From contig NC_052351.1 of assembly GCF_009727055.1 (NCBI RefSeq), forward strand, positions 62,450,367 to 62,514,366: DNA of 64,000 bases, given 5' to 3'. A program made the translations under genes and the position numbers. The notes below the pieces were generated by a model that searched no databases, was not told the origin of the DNA, and saw only the letters and a list, made by a program, of their open reading frames with translations. This DNA comes from Benincasa hispida. Its lineage: Eukaryota; Streptophyta; Magnoliopsida; Cucurbitales; Cucurbitaceae. Shown here piece by piece: positions 32,562 to 44,126 of the stretch. Numbering within the stretch: position 1 is the stretch's first letter; every line of letters starts with the position of its first letter.

Positions 32562-34661
32562 TGTCACACCCTCTCCTAGATTACCCTTTTAACTTGTAAG
32601 AAGATGTGACGATAGAAGATACTAACCTTATCGCCAGCACTTACTCCCTTTACTTACTTACTTACTTAACTTCTTTAGTGCCAACCTGATAAACATTATT
32701 AATTTATACAATTACATGCTTAACAAACCATAACACAATATCTACAGATAAAATATTACAGATGGGCCCAAACTTTACTAATAAAACCCTGACTCCCCTC
32801 ACAACATGTGTATATCATTATAGACCATTAACCTAAATTCTTTTAACTAGCCGGGTCTTTCAGTGGCAAGCAGCAGCAGGATCAAACTTGAGGAATCTGG
32901 CCGCTACTTAGTAAAAGAAAAACATAGGAAAACTGTGAGCTAGTTGCCCAGTGAGTGACTATAGAAATCATATTATGTCATGCTTCACATTATTATAAAA
33001 CATGTAAACATATTGGAAAACGTTTCAAGCATCTTCTGATAAAACATAAACATAATCATAATCTCACGATTTATGAAGGAAAACTCATCGACCATCAACA
33101 AATCTCTTTAAACCTTAGTTGAGAACGAGCATACATTACTCTATCTCCCAACGTTTGTATCCGGCTAAGAAATCCATACTTCAGCCTCAAGTTGCTGGTA
33201 TATGGCCTAGGAAACCCATACTTTGACCTCTCATTCAGAACTACCTACGTGCATGTGGAGTTTCTAAGTACTGTCAACACCTTAGGTACCTTCTAGATAC
33301 CTTCTATACCTTCAATATCCGGCTTACTACACATATCATGCTTAAGAAAAAACATATAGATTAAGAATCATACAATCATAGCCTTTAGCATAGCATTTGT
33401 AGAAACATAGCTTTTATCTTAAAAACGCATGTTTCATCATAGATACTTAGCTTTTATAACGAATTAACATATCATCTTGGCATGCGATAAAACATACACA
33501 TGCTGGAGAAAAGATTCTATGCAATTCATAAAACTTGGTTGCTTGAAAACATATAAACTTATCATCAAACATCATTCAAATCGCATGGTCTTTTATGCAC
33601 AAAACATTGAAAACGTTAAGTTTATTTTAGTTACTCACTACTCGTTTGGGCTCTTAATGGTTTGTAGGCTTTGCCTAGCTCCTCTTGGCCTGAAACAACA
33701 TAATTCCTTGTTAGATTCCTTAGAATTTTCATCAAGATGCTTCAAATAGTTTGCTTACTAGCGAGACCTTTACTAGCGGGATCATCACTAGCGAGACCAA
33801 CACTAGTGAGATCGTCACTAGCAAGATCATCACCATGGAGATCATCACTAGCAAGATCTTCACCAACAAGATAATCACTAGCGAGATCATCTTATGAGCG
33901 AGACTTAGCATGAAAATCAGAGAGACTAGGCACAAAACTAGCGAGATATTTCATTCTTCGCGAGACTTACTATTATTAGCAAGACTTAGAATAAATTTTA
34001 GTGAGACTAGGCAGAAAATTAACGAGATTTGAGTGACCAGCGAGATTTAAACAATCCTTATCTCGCTCTCGCTCCCTTGGGTGAGCTGCTCGCTTGATGT
34101 TCCCATCTAGCTGCCTGCTTATGCAACAAATTTCTGTTCCAAATTAAAAAATTTCTAACTCGAAATCCAGAACTCATTTCAAGAAACTTTCTTCTACAAA
34201 CTTGTTCAAAATTGAGTTTGGCCTTGAGCTCTAAATTCGTCGTGGTTTGGCCTTGAGCTTCCAATATTTACTACTAGCCTCGATTAATCCGAGAACTAGA
34301 CTCTTCTAGCTTTCAAATGGCACCAATTTCATTTGGATCGCACGAATTAGTTGTCTAAATCGAGTCTTTGAACTTCTTCTTCCTTTTTATTCAATCGACT
34401 GCAATCTCATGCATGAAATCATCGATCGCCACCTTGCCCACTAATGAGTTTAGTACTATCGACCGAGAAAACTTAGTTTAAGTTTAAGTAATTAATTTTT
34501 TTGAACCTAACTTCTTCGTTCATGTTTTATTATTTTCTTCCTTCTTCTCTTCTTCTTTCTTACTTCTCTGTATTAAACCATAAATTTCATATTACTTATT
34601 TAACATAATATCCTCATGGCTAAACATACTAATGTAAAGAATATAGGATTCAGGGTTTACA
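32562..34661 (-). mobile_element. Nested gypsy-type solo LTR
   Basis: Begins TGTCACACCC and ends ...cagggtttaca, interrupting the minisatellite array that continues on both sides. The flanks TGATG and CGATA are a target duplication with two transitions. It carries its own ~18-bp array (33757-33935) and hairpin-type repeats at 33110-33310. No coding sequence. Confidence 0.65.
33757..33935. repeat. ~18-bp tandem array 'gagatcatcactagcaa'
   Basis: About eight imperfect units of (g/a)agat(c/a)(a/g)tcactagc(a/g) in the tail of the nested LTR, where sister LTRs carry the ACTCGATG array. Confidence 0.75.
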
Positions 34662-36263
34662 CGATAAGCGACAACGAGAGATACGTGATAAGCGACAGCG
34701 AGACCATTAGGTGATAAGCAATAGCGAGAGATCACTAGACAATGGAGCTATGTGATGGGGCGTAAGTTCTTTACGATAGGCACAGGTGCTAGATGATGAG
34801 TGACAACAAGAGATTTACTAGGCGATAAGTTATGTGATGAGTGCAAGAGCTACACGATGAACTAGACGAAGGGCCAAGTGTTTATGCATTACTAAGGCTT
34901 GCGGTACACAAGGCTGATGGATTCACCTTGACAAGTGGCTAAACCTAGAAAGGGTTGAGCTTGAGTTAGTAGATGGTGGACAAATAGAGTTTCATGCAAG
35001 GGAGATTTATGCATGAGGAAGACAACTGAAAATTCAAGCAAGTAGGTAAGTGGCATGGAAGTAGGTGAATGGCAAGGAAGTAGGTGGTGGCAAAGCATGG
35101 TGCAGATACTTCAAAAGTTGCTAAAGAATGAGGTGTCATGCGTTGGAGGCTTTGTGAGATGATGAGGAAAAGACAGAAGGGTCGAGCTCTCGGGTAAGCT
35201 TGGGCCAGTCTTGATGATTTGAGGATTCCAACCAAAACACGAGAAGTTCTAAGCTAAGATTTTATAGAAAGCTTTCTAAAAAATTTTAGAACATGTTTGT
35301 AGAAGGAAGTATCTCGAAATAAGGCTTGGAATGATGAGTAATCTGATCTTATATTGAATCTGGAATTTAGGGTTCAAAAGGGAGCCCGAGGAAGTTAAGG
35401 AACTTCTAGAGAGAAAGGTTCCAACCCGACCAAGGTGAGTGGTATTTCCTTTTAAGTCTTAAGCATATATTTTAGAGTAAATATATATGTTTATGTTGTT
35501 AATGAGTAATTAGAATGAGAATGAGATTATGTGATTAGTTCCTGAGCCCGGAGCAGAACCTCACGGGATGGTCAGGGGACCGAGAGGTCTAGTTCCTGAG
35601 CCTGTGAGAAGAAACTCGTATGAGATGGTCAGAGGGCTTACAAGCCTAGCTTCTGAGCACATATGCAGGGATCTATGTGTGCATAGGGTACGCAGGAGAT
35701 TAAGTGTTTATGACTAGTATCAGTTTAACTATCTACCGTATGTGTAGGTAGAGTTTGAGAACAGACTCATTATGAGTAGTATCAGTTTAACTATCTACCG
35801 TGGGTGTAGATAGATTTGAGATCAGACTCACTCAAGGCTGAGGTTTGAATGTAATCTCGTAGTTGTGATATGCTTGTTATTTTATGAGTTAAAATATACT
35901 TTAGAAGTTGCCTACCACTCACTGAGCTTCATGAAGCTCATTTTTTTCTTTCATGTTTTTCTTCCCAGGTAGCAAAAGGTAAGCAGTTCCAAGGTGCTGC
36001 TAAGGTCAAGGTCCACCACGCCATAGTCACACTTCGGGTTTTAGAGTTGTTGTTGTAAACTTTATAGTTAAGCCTAAAAGTAGTATAAACGTTGTACCTT
36101 TTGTAATAAAATGAGGTTAGTCAAACAATTGTTATATCCTTGGCTTAAAGTTTTATGAGAGTAAAGAGTTTTAGATGGGTAGTAGGTATCAATAAAAGGT
36201 GGTATCTACGGTCCATCGCACCTTCCCTCGGGCTCAGGAGGCGTGCTCAAGGTCGGGTGTGAC
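34662..36263 (+). repeat. Plus-sense gypsy-type LTR segment
   Basis: Continues from the minisatellite and ends at ...aaggtcgggtgtgaca (36263), the reverse complement of the TGTCACACCC terminus, so its sense is plus. It includes a tandem hairpin region (35530-35830). Otherwise there is no coding sequence. Confidence 0.55.
35530..35835 (+). repeat. Tandem hairpin units in LTR
   Basis: Two ~63-bp direct repeats begin 'agtatcagtttaactatcta' at about 35717 and 35780. Each has a hairpin CTATCTAC/GTAGGTAG or CTATCTAC/GTAGATAG. Upstream, CACATA/TATGTG near 35658-35680 and repeated 'ttcctgagc' phrases form further inverted and direct repeats. Confidence 0.7.
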
Positions 36264-38467
36264 ATGTTCCTTCCTAACCCAGCTTTGAGTGACAAGAAGT
36301 AGTGAGTTCAACCATGAGGAAACTAACCGCTACATGGGAAAAAAGAAAACATTTGAAAACGATGAGTTGCTTGCCCAGTGAGTGACTCGTAGAAATCCAA
36401 TTTGTCTCAAGCCTTTCATACACATTAATTTAAACATATAAACATACTAGAAATAATCTCAAGCAACTTACGCAGTATCATGGGTCATAATAAATCATAC
36501 TATCAAACCTTAATTGAAAATGGGCATTCGTAGCTCAAGCTCCCAACATCCATTCATGGCCGTGAGACCCATACTTCGGTCCCATTATAATGACTGTGGC
36601 AAGGAGACCCATATTTCAGCCTCTCATATAGAACTACCTACGTGCACGTGGAGTATATTAAATATCGTCAACACTGTAGGTACTTCCTCGAATACCTTCT
36701 ATATCTTAGGTATCTGGTTTATTAGAATCGTAAATTCATAGAATATTTGAGTACCATAAGCTTGGGAATAGCACTTAACTAGCTTTTGCCATAAGAGCAT
36801 TATCACGATTCAACATGCATGCTTCACGAATTATAAATATCTAGTTTTCATTACCTTTCCATTCAATCTTAACATGTGCTAGGATTAGTAAAACTCATTT
36901 AAATAACTTAAAATATCATACTTAAGATATTCCCCACGAATCCTTTTAAAACATAAGTATAAATTTTAGTTGGTTGGAAAACCCATGAACGTTAGCATGA
37001 AATTCATATGGAACACATGTTCTTTATATATATATATATTTTTAAAAAACATTTAGTCACTCATGGGTATTTAGGCTTGAATTTTTCCTAAGCTTGGTAG
37101 GCCTCTCCAATAGAAGTCGCTCCTATAAATAAAAATAATAATTTTACTTACTACTTTGTTCTCCCGTTTGAGACTACTCTTTTTAACCAAGCTCATACTT
37201 AGCAAGAAGTTGCATGTTCACCCACAATTTCAAGATTCAATATCTAACGTCAGTAACTTGAAAACCATAAATCATCTTAAGAAAGTTCCTTTTTTAAACA
37301 TGCTCAGAATTTTGTCAAAAATGTTACATCAAAGTTTCAGCATCAAACTCCTTGTGGTTTAACCTAGACCTTTAAATCTCTCCCAATGGCCCTGAATTGC
37401 AACTTTGTGCTTGAACAAAGATTCTAGGTTTAAATTCCAAAATATGTAACTCGAACACCCAACCTTATCTTTCAAAAGTTCCTTCTACAAACTCGCTTGA
37501 AATGGTGTTAACAATAATACCTTAAAATTTCAGCTTTAAAATTCAAGTGGTTCAACCTAGATCTATGATTCTTCGTCGAGTGCCCGAAAACGCCTGAAAA
37601 CGAACCTTCGTCTCTTCCTTCCCCCTCCGGCCCTCTTTCTGGTGAGAACTCCTTTCCAAAGCCTTGATTTAAGGAACTAAACTCACAGATCTTTTCAACG
37701 GTAACAAGATCGTCTGATTTACTCGAAGGAATCATCCAGAACGAGCTCTTCAAGTTCTCTTCCCTTTTTATACTCCGCCCAACAGTTTTGCATGAAATCT
37801 TTTTAAGCCACCTCTCCCAGTAGTGGAGATTAAGGGCCCAGATTAAGCCATCTGTCTAGATAACTAAAATAAAAATTTTAAATTGAGTGTTTTGAGAAAA
37901 CTCGATCCTCGATGTGAAAAACTCGATAGAGAAGGGTCATTACTCGATGGAAATTTCAATGGCACTTTACTGAATACTCGATGGGAAGGAATCGATACTC
38001 GATGGGATGCTCGATGCTGGATGGCTTGCCCAATGCACATTCCTTACTCGATCACTCGTACTCAAGGCATGACCCTTCATTGATTCATCATACTCGATGC
38101 TCGATCTTTCCTCGATTGCTCACACTCAACGTTCGACCCGTCCTCAATTGCGTAGACTCGACGCTCGAACCTTCCTCGATCGTTTATACTCGACACTCGA
38201 CGACATTTACTTGGTGCCTATCTTAGGCTTACTCGATGCTCAGCCACCACTCTTCCTGACTAACACTTAGCCAAAAATTCTTTTCGCAAGGTTAGATTAA
38301 TAAGTACCGAGATCTAAGTTCCCCAACTTAGACATTTTTCCTTCTTCGAACTTATTCTTACCTCAAAACCCAAAATTCGAATCTAGCTTAAATATTTAAC
38401 AAGATTACTTTGCTTAACGAAAATAACAAATATAATTAAAAAGGGAAAGTAAGGTGCGGGTTTTACA
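36264..38467 (-). repeat. Truncated gypsy-type LTR with ACTCGATG array
   Basis: Lacks the TGTCACACCC end. Otherwise parallels 5500-8929: hairpin-type repeats at 36540-36715, an ACTCGATG array at 37895-38240, and the terminal ...ggtgcgggttttaca. Confidence 0.7.
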
Positions 38468-38833
38468 ATTTTTTAGCCTAAATTTGACTGACCCATAATG
38501 TTTCAAATCCTTGATTCACATTTTTGGAGGTCGTTCGCATACTATCCAATAAGTTCAAGAATGTTGGTATGCTTTTGGTAAGTATTAAGGTTTCAAAACC
38601 CTTTGGATTCACTTATCTTTTTGTAATTTTGGATTTTACCCCTTAATTTTGTGTTCAATTTGGATTCGTGTTGAATTGGAATGTTGGAAGTGAATTATGA
38701 CCAAATTACCCTTTGGTACATTGTTTACATACAGTTTCAGAGAATCAGTATTTGGGAATTAAGACTTAAATGTTAAATGTGAAATTTGGTTTATGCTTTA
38801 GGATTTGATGCAATTTTTTTTTATGTAAATAGG
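38468..38833. repeat. Repeat C, right part
   Basis: Matches 40858-41100 (for example 'tgacccataatgttt' and 'aataagttcaagaa.gttgg'). It resumes repeat C after the compound insertion and stops at the first adapter. Confidence 0.7.
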
Positions 38834-38871
38834 CTGTCTCTTATACACATCTAGATGTGTATAAGAGACAG
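38834..38871. other. Nextera/Tn5 mate-pair junction adapter (artefact)
   Basis: The 19-bp Tn5 mosaic end CTGTCTCTTATACACATCT is followed directly by its reverse complement, exactly 38 bp. This is the Nextera mate-pair circularisation junction, not genomic sequence. Confidence 0.97.
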
Positions 38872-39290
38872 GTCTAGGTATGGACATTCATTTCTATGTG
38901 ATTATATAACCTTATCCTAATAGTCTTATCTTGTGTTTTCTTATACTGTTTTTAAGGTGAGAGAAAGAGTGTACTAGAAACTTGATGAAAGTTATGTTAA
39001 TTGGAAGAATTCCTTCAGCATAGTTTCATGTTTTCAAGATTGTTTTGGATGGTTTTATTTTGAATCTTCAAGTTAGAAGTTTTAAATTTATTTGCTTTTT
39101 TCACATTACATTTTAAGTGATCCCGAATTAATTTTTTTAGCATTCCTTAAATTATATTAGTGGTGTTTTGTTTTTTTTTTAAAATATGTTTTATTTTATA
39201 TTAAAATGATTAACCAATTTTCTTTTTAAAATTGTATGAATGTCATTATGACCCTAGTTAGAGATTTTGGAAAGTTGGGTTGTTATATCG
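38872..39290 (+). repeat. Repeat B block 1
   Basis: Homologous (reverse) to about 9687-10080. It begins gtctaggtatggacattcat and ends ...gggttgttatatcg against an adapter. Confidence 0.75.
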
Positions 39291-39328
39291 CTGTCTCTTA
39301 TACACATCTAGATGTGTATAAGAGACAG
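39291..39328. other. Nextera/Tn5 mate-pair junction adapter (artefact)
   Basis: Identical 38-bp double mosaic end. Confidence 0.97.
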
Positions 39329-39461
39329 CTACTATGTGTGTCTTCATAATCACCAAGTTGTATGAATTTATCACCAATGGTAGGACGGGTTTATTTGTTC
39401 ACTCAAATGGCCCTACATGTTGAACTTGAGTACACAAGTTTAGGATTGTCTAGGTATGGAC
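39329..39461 (+). repeat. Repeat B block 2, out of order
   Basis: Homologous (reverse) to about 10060-10190. It ends with gtctaggtatggac, the same bases that begin block 1, so in the intact repeat it precedes block 1. Confidence 0.8.
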
Positions 39462-39499
39462 CTGTCTCTTATACACATCTAGATGTGTATAAGAGACAG
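39462..39499. other. Nextera/Tn5 mate-pair junction adapter (artefact)
   Basis: Identical 38-bp double mosaic end. A short frame across it (39362-39550) would encode the telltale adapter peptide VSYTHLDVYKRQ. Confidence 0.97.
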
Positions 39500-40194
39500 G
39501 GTTTAGACTTCATCTTTTATGACTCAGTTGCTCAATTTAGCTCCAATTAGTGCTTTCATTATCTTCATCCATCCAAAATACTCTAAACAACTCTGAATTG
39601 CTTGGTCTCAATAAAATAAATGATTAACTGCATTAGAATATTACAACTAACATGAAAGAAAGATATAAATTGCACATTTAAATTTTTTTATAAGTATAAA
39701 ATATGTGGTAGTTTGTTTCTAAGTTACCTCTCTAACAAAAAGAAGCTAGACTACGTGGAATTATACTTTCATGATTGTCCTGTGACTCAATGTGTCCATG
39801 TTGAATTATTTTAGGTTGAAAATTTTTTAACTAATTAATTGACATTACAAAAAATGGATTTTATATTAAAATGATTAACCAATTTTCATTTTATGATTGC
39901 ATGAATGTCATTATGACCCTAGTTAGTGATTTTGGAAAGTTGGGTTGTTAAATCGAGCCTTTTGGTTTAGAATTCATCTTTTATGACCCAGTTGTTCAAT
40001 TTACCTCCAATTAGTGCCTTCATGATCTTCATCCGTCCAAAATACTCTAAACAACTCTGAATTCCTTGGCCTCAACCAAATAAATGGATCTTTAGCTGTT
40101 GGAGAAGTTTTCAGCGTAAGCCGGTAATTTAAGTCTTCTTGGCCTACAAAATTTGTCTAAATAAATGGATGAAACTTCTACGATGTGGTGAGGA
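39500..40194. repeat. Repeat B-associated direct repeat
   Basis: 39500-39600 and 39965-40085 are direct copies (ggtttaga.ttcatctttta; aaaatactctaaacaactct). Between them is a partial repeat B copy (39850-39960). No coding sequence. Confidence 0.65.
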
Positions 40195-41100
40195 AAGTGC
40201 CTATTTATGCTCTCCAATCATTTAGAGGTGTAGCAAAAAGGATTCTTCAAAATTTATTCTTAGCTTTTTGGGTTGATGAAAAATATAAGTTGTTTAATTT
40301 AAAAAATTATTTGTAGGTTGAATAATATATGTGAGAGGCTCTGTTAGATAATTAACAGACACATGAATTCAACACATCAATACTTAAGATTATATGTTTT
40401 GGTTAATCAATAACATTATTGACATGGATTAATTTCGTCCACTTTTATCAATCTTATCCACTTCCTGTTGTCTGTATTAAAACAGAGCATGACTCAATTA
40501 ACATATGAGTATCTTAGTAACCACGAGGTTCTTGGTTTCAATCCATACCACAAGTGTATGGTTTGTAAATTGAGTAAAAAACCTTGTGTTTTTTATGTAT
40601 GAAACTTTTTATTATTTTACGTTTTTATAAAAAGTAGAGTTGATAGGTTTCGATTTACCTGAACAAGGATGAACATATGTTTGGCTTGGGAGTCGGAGAT
40701 TTTTACAAAAATTTTCGAGGAGGAAACTGTTAATGATAATTACATCGTATCATCTGTGAAAATAAGCAGTAGAATAAAGTTCTAACTAACTTTTACTATG
40801 TATAATAACATTTAATTGTTGTCATTATCGGTTTTTTATAATGAGTAAGGATTTTGTAGACTAAATTTAATTGACCCATAATGTTTAAAACCCTTAGATT
40901 CATGTTTTTGCAGGCCGTTGGCATACCGTCCAATAAGTTCAAGAACGTTGGTATGCTTTTGGTAAGTATTAAGGTTTCAAAACCTTTTGGATTCACTTAT
41001 CTTCTTGTAATTTGGGATTTTACCCCTTAATTTCGTGTTCAATTTGGATTCATGTTGAATTGGAAAGTTGGAAGTGAATTTCGACCAAATTATCCTTTGT
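40195..41100. repeat. Repeat C, uninterrupted copy
   Basis: Matches 30961-31565 joined to 38468-38760, without the compound insertion. No coding sequence. It serves as the empty-site reference for the 31566-38467 insertion. Confidence 0.7.
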
Positions 41101-42412
41101 TTAAATATAATAAACTCTCCAATTTTGTTTAATTTCGACAAATTAAATATTTAATTAATTATATCAAATATAATTATACAAATCCTAGTTTGAATTTGAA
41201 CTTATTCAAATTCAAACCCTAATTTCCATTTGAACATTTTTAAATTGAAATTAAATTTGATCAATTCAAAATTGATATCATTCCAAATTCCCTCAATTTA
41301 TTAATTAAGGAGTTCATGTTTTACGAGCTAGTAGAGGGACCTTATGGACCTACAGATCATGAGCTCCAACGATTTAAGATTAATTGGCTAAAACTCTTTA
41401 GTCCAAATTAATCAATATTCGTTAACTATCAAGTCATACCACTATAGCTCGATAATTTCACTTTCCTCACTGTATATATATTTGTGTCCACATGATTTAA
41501 CCATATCAAGTAAGTCGACCTTTCACAGGTTGTTCGTATTAACAATTTAGGCAATATGTTGTTTTACCCCCGATATTACGTCTTGTTTCTTAAATTCCTA
41601 CTAATCATCTAATCAACAATTGGTTTATGATCCAATCACTAAACCGGATCCCTCTCAAGTCAGTGAGAGTGTGGGACCCCTTGTTCAAGACCTGGATTGA
41701 GTACTTTAGAGAACAATCTTTCTTCTATCCCTAAATGGGGTAGGCGTGAATTCCGTCTTGCACCCTATGTCTCCAACTATCTACCTGGTCTTACCCCTGA
41801 AATGGGAGGCTTATTGAGCTGACGCTAATGAGCCAACCCTCACCTATGAAAATCTAATGTTAATCCCGAATAAACGGGAGTTCATAGTTAGCTCAAGTTT
41901 AAGACCGAGATACCTAGGTCATCTAAGCGAAATAGTCAGTGGTCATTTTAGCGAAATAGTCAGTCTTAAACAGTAAACAGTGTTTATAAAGTAACAGTGA
42001 CTTCTTTCTTAGTCCGATCTTATGCAAACTCATTGCATAGGATGCCCCCACTCCTCATGTCAATACATGAATGATTCAGGATCACTTCGTTTGTAGCACC
42101 TTTATAACAACTTGTAACCGCTACAGAGTAGGCCGAATCTAGTAGTGTTACCAAAATAAGGCACCCAACCTTATTTGTATACTATAGACCATTTTGGCTA
42201 TTTAAACGAACTTGATCCATTTTTATGTCTCTACATAAAGTTCAAGTATTCATGTAATAGCCATGGATCTTAGTTTATTTGATTTAGACTGTATGAAAGC
42301 AATTTAAAGATTCAATAACAAATTTATTGAAGAAATAATTAATTACATCTTTATTGATAATAGAATGTGTTTAACTTTACAAACTGCGAGTTTTAGGACA
42401 CAAAACCCAACA
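41101..42412 (-). repeat. copia-3 3' LTR, partial, minus sense
   Basis: Family LTR in minus sense, ending ...ggacacaaaacccaaca at about 42412. It is followed by the polypurine tract complement (atactcccacttg), so it is the 3' LTR. The 3' part of the LTR is missing at the low-coordinate end, where it abuts repeat C. Confidence 0.75.
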
Positions 42413-42576
42413 ATACTCCCACTTGAACTGAAACTTTAGTGGATCAATATGTATATACAATGTTGAGACATAATGAGAGAATAAAAAAAATAAATACAAT
42501 AAACTAGGACATCAGATACCCATAAAATCTCCTACTTTTCCTAGTGACAAATATCTCATAGACCTAGTCCTACTAG

Positions 42577-43124
42577 GTGACCTTCGAACACTTTGTCGAG
42601 AGGGTGACTGGCATGTGCATATTTAGGACCATTTCCATATCAGTCAGGAACTTTCTGAGCCATACTGCTTCTTTTGTTCATTCACTTGCGGCTACATACT
42701 CAGTTTCTATTATGGAGTCAGCAATACAACTTTGCTTGACACTTCTCCACAATATTGCTCCTCCATACAAAGTGAATACTGACCCCAAAGTTTATTTCCT
42801 CGAATCTATATCGGTTTGGAAGTCAGAATTAGTGTATTCAGTAAGGATTAGATCCTTAACACCATACACGAGCATATAATTTCTCGTTCTCTGGAGATAC
42901 TTGACAATGTTCTTAACAGCAGTCCAATGATCATATCTAGGATTGGACTGAAACTTGCTAACTATTCCAACTGCATAGCATATGCCAGGTTGAGTACACA
43001 ACATGGCATACATTATCTCAACATCTTGAGGCGTCTTATGACTTTGTTCCTTAGACAGATGAATTCCATGTCTGAAAGGCAACGTTCCTTTCTTGGAATT
43101 TTGCATTGTATATCTATACAACAT
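42577..43124 (-). pseudogene. copia-3 RNase H region
   Basis: At 42792-43124 the minus strand encodes the post-RT block (MYAMLCTQPGICYAVGIVSK; DHWTAVKNIVKYLQRTRNY; then a decayed 'YTNSDFQTD', including the first RNase H Asp). At 42640-42720 it encodes TEYVAASE, a stop, then TKEAVWLRKF, the conserved C-terminal RNase H motif with Ala changed to a stop. It is recognisable but non-functional. Confidence 0.75.
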
Positions 43125-43184
43125 CTTGTCAATATAATATGCTTGAGAAAATGCTAAAGTTCTATTCTTGCGGTTCCAAACTAT

Positions 43185-43646
43185 TTAGATCCCAAGAACA
43201 TACTGTGCTTCTCCCAAATCTTTCATCTGGAATTGCGTAGCCAGCCATCTCTTAATGTCAGCTAAAAATTCTACTTCATTTTCAATGAGTAGAATATCAT
43301 CAATATACAACACCAGAAAAGCGATAGTTTTGTTAACAATTTTCTTGGAAACAAAAGGTTCCTCAACATTTTGTTCAATGCCGTAAATTTTGATCATAGT
43401 ATAAAATCTCATATTCCAGGATCTAGATGCTTGTTTCAGCCCATAAATGGATCGATTAAGCCTGCAAACCTTTTGCTCTTGACCTTCGATGAACCCTTCT
43501 TGTTGAGACATGTAGATACTCCCTTCAAGATCACCATTCAAAAAGGTTGTCTTGACATCCATTTGCCATATTTTATGATCATAAAATGCAGCAATGGACA
43601 ATTCTTGTTGTTGGACCTGCTCTTTCAACAACTTTTGTCGATGCAT
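43185..43646 (-). pseudogene. copia-3 reverse transcriptase fragment
   Basis: The frame encodes WQMDVKTTFLNGDLEGSIYM (first catalytic Asp), SQQEGFIEGQEQKVC, RSIYGLKQASRSWNMRF, LVLYIDDILLIEN with an intact YIDD box, and QFQMKDLGEAQYVLGI. The N-terminal residues derive from the pol linker (KEQVQQQ...) joined to LSIAAFYDHKIW, which implies an in-frame deletion of part of the RT fingers. The catalytic core is better kept than in copia-1. Confidence 0.85.
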
Positions 43647-43659
43647 TTGTCGTTTCTCT

Positions 43660-44126
43660 GAAAATTTCTTCTATTACTAGCTTACTGCGAGGTTGATGAT
43701 TCTTCATGGAGTCCTCCTCCAAGAAAGTTGCATTAGTCGAAAGTTGCATTTGAGGATAGTAAAAGTTACCACCTTTTGTTTCTTTAGGGTAGCATACAAA
43801 TAGGCATACTTTTGAACAACGTTCCAACTTTTTAGGATTTTTGCACCAACACATGTGCTGGGCAACCTCAGATTCTAAAGTGATGTGAACTTCCTTTACG
43901 TCCTCTCCAGAGCTCGTAAGGTGTTTTAGAAACACTTTTCGAGGGAACCATGTTCAAAATGTACATTCCAGTTTCAATTGCATGTCCCCATAAAGAATTT
44001 GGTAACTGAGCATGACTCATCATGGAACGAACCATGTCCAACAAGGTTTTGTTTCTCCTTTCTGCCACACCATTTTGTTGAGGCGTGTCAGGGGCTGTGA
44101 GTTGAGACTGGATTCCATGTTCTATC
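43660..44126 (-). pseudogene. copia-3 integrase C-terminal half and linker
   Basis: At 43868-44121: [20 protein letters not shown] (catalytic Glu), [50 protein letters not shown]. It then shifts frame into the 43660-43935 linker (CLFVCYPKETKGGNFYYPQ; NHQPRSKLV). The segment is severed from the N-terminal half by the nested solo LTR. Confidence 0.8.

Larger units (their letters stand above)
31566..38467. mobile_element. Compound gypsy-LTR insertion in repeat C (TSD ATTTT)
   Basis: Repeat C is split here, with ATTTT at 31561-31565 and again at 38468-38472; an unsplit copy of C exists at 40390-41100. The outer termini are tatcacaaccccctcc (probably from TGTCACA...) and ...gcgggttttaca. The inside is LTR-related sequence in both orientations: segments ending GGGTGTGACA at about 36263 (plus sense), a nested LTR at 32562-34661, and a truncated minus-sense LTR at 36264-38467. 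No pol reading frame is present. It may be a nest of insertions or a rearranged element. Confidence 0.6.

Noticed and set aside
38834..38871. Perfect palindrome that could be read as an IS/Tn5-like insertion or a hairpin terminator
   Set aside because: Exact 38-bp match to the synthetic mate-pair junction, repeated identically four times; not a biological insertion.
39362..39550. 62-codon open frame containing VSYTHLDVYKRQ
   Set aside because: The peptide is the translation of the Nextera double mosaic end, a known contamination signature; it is not a gene.
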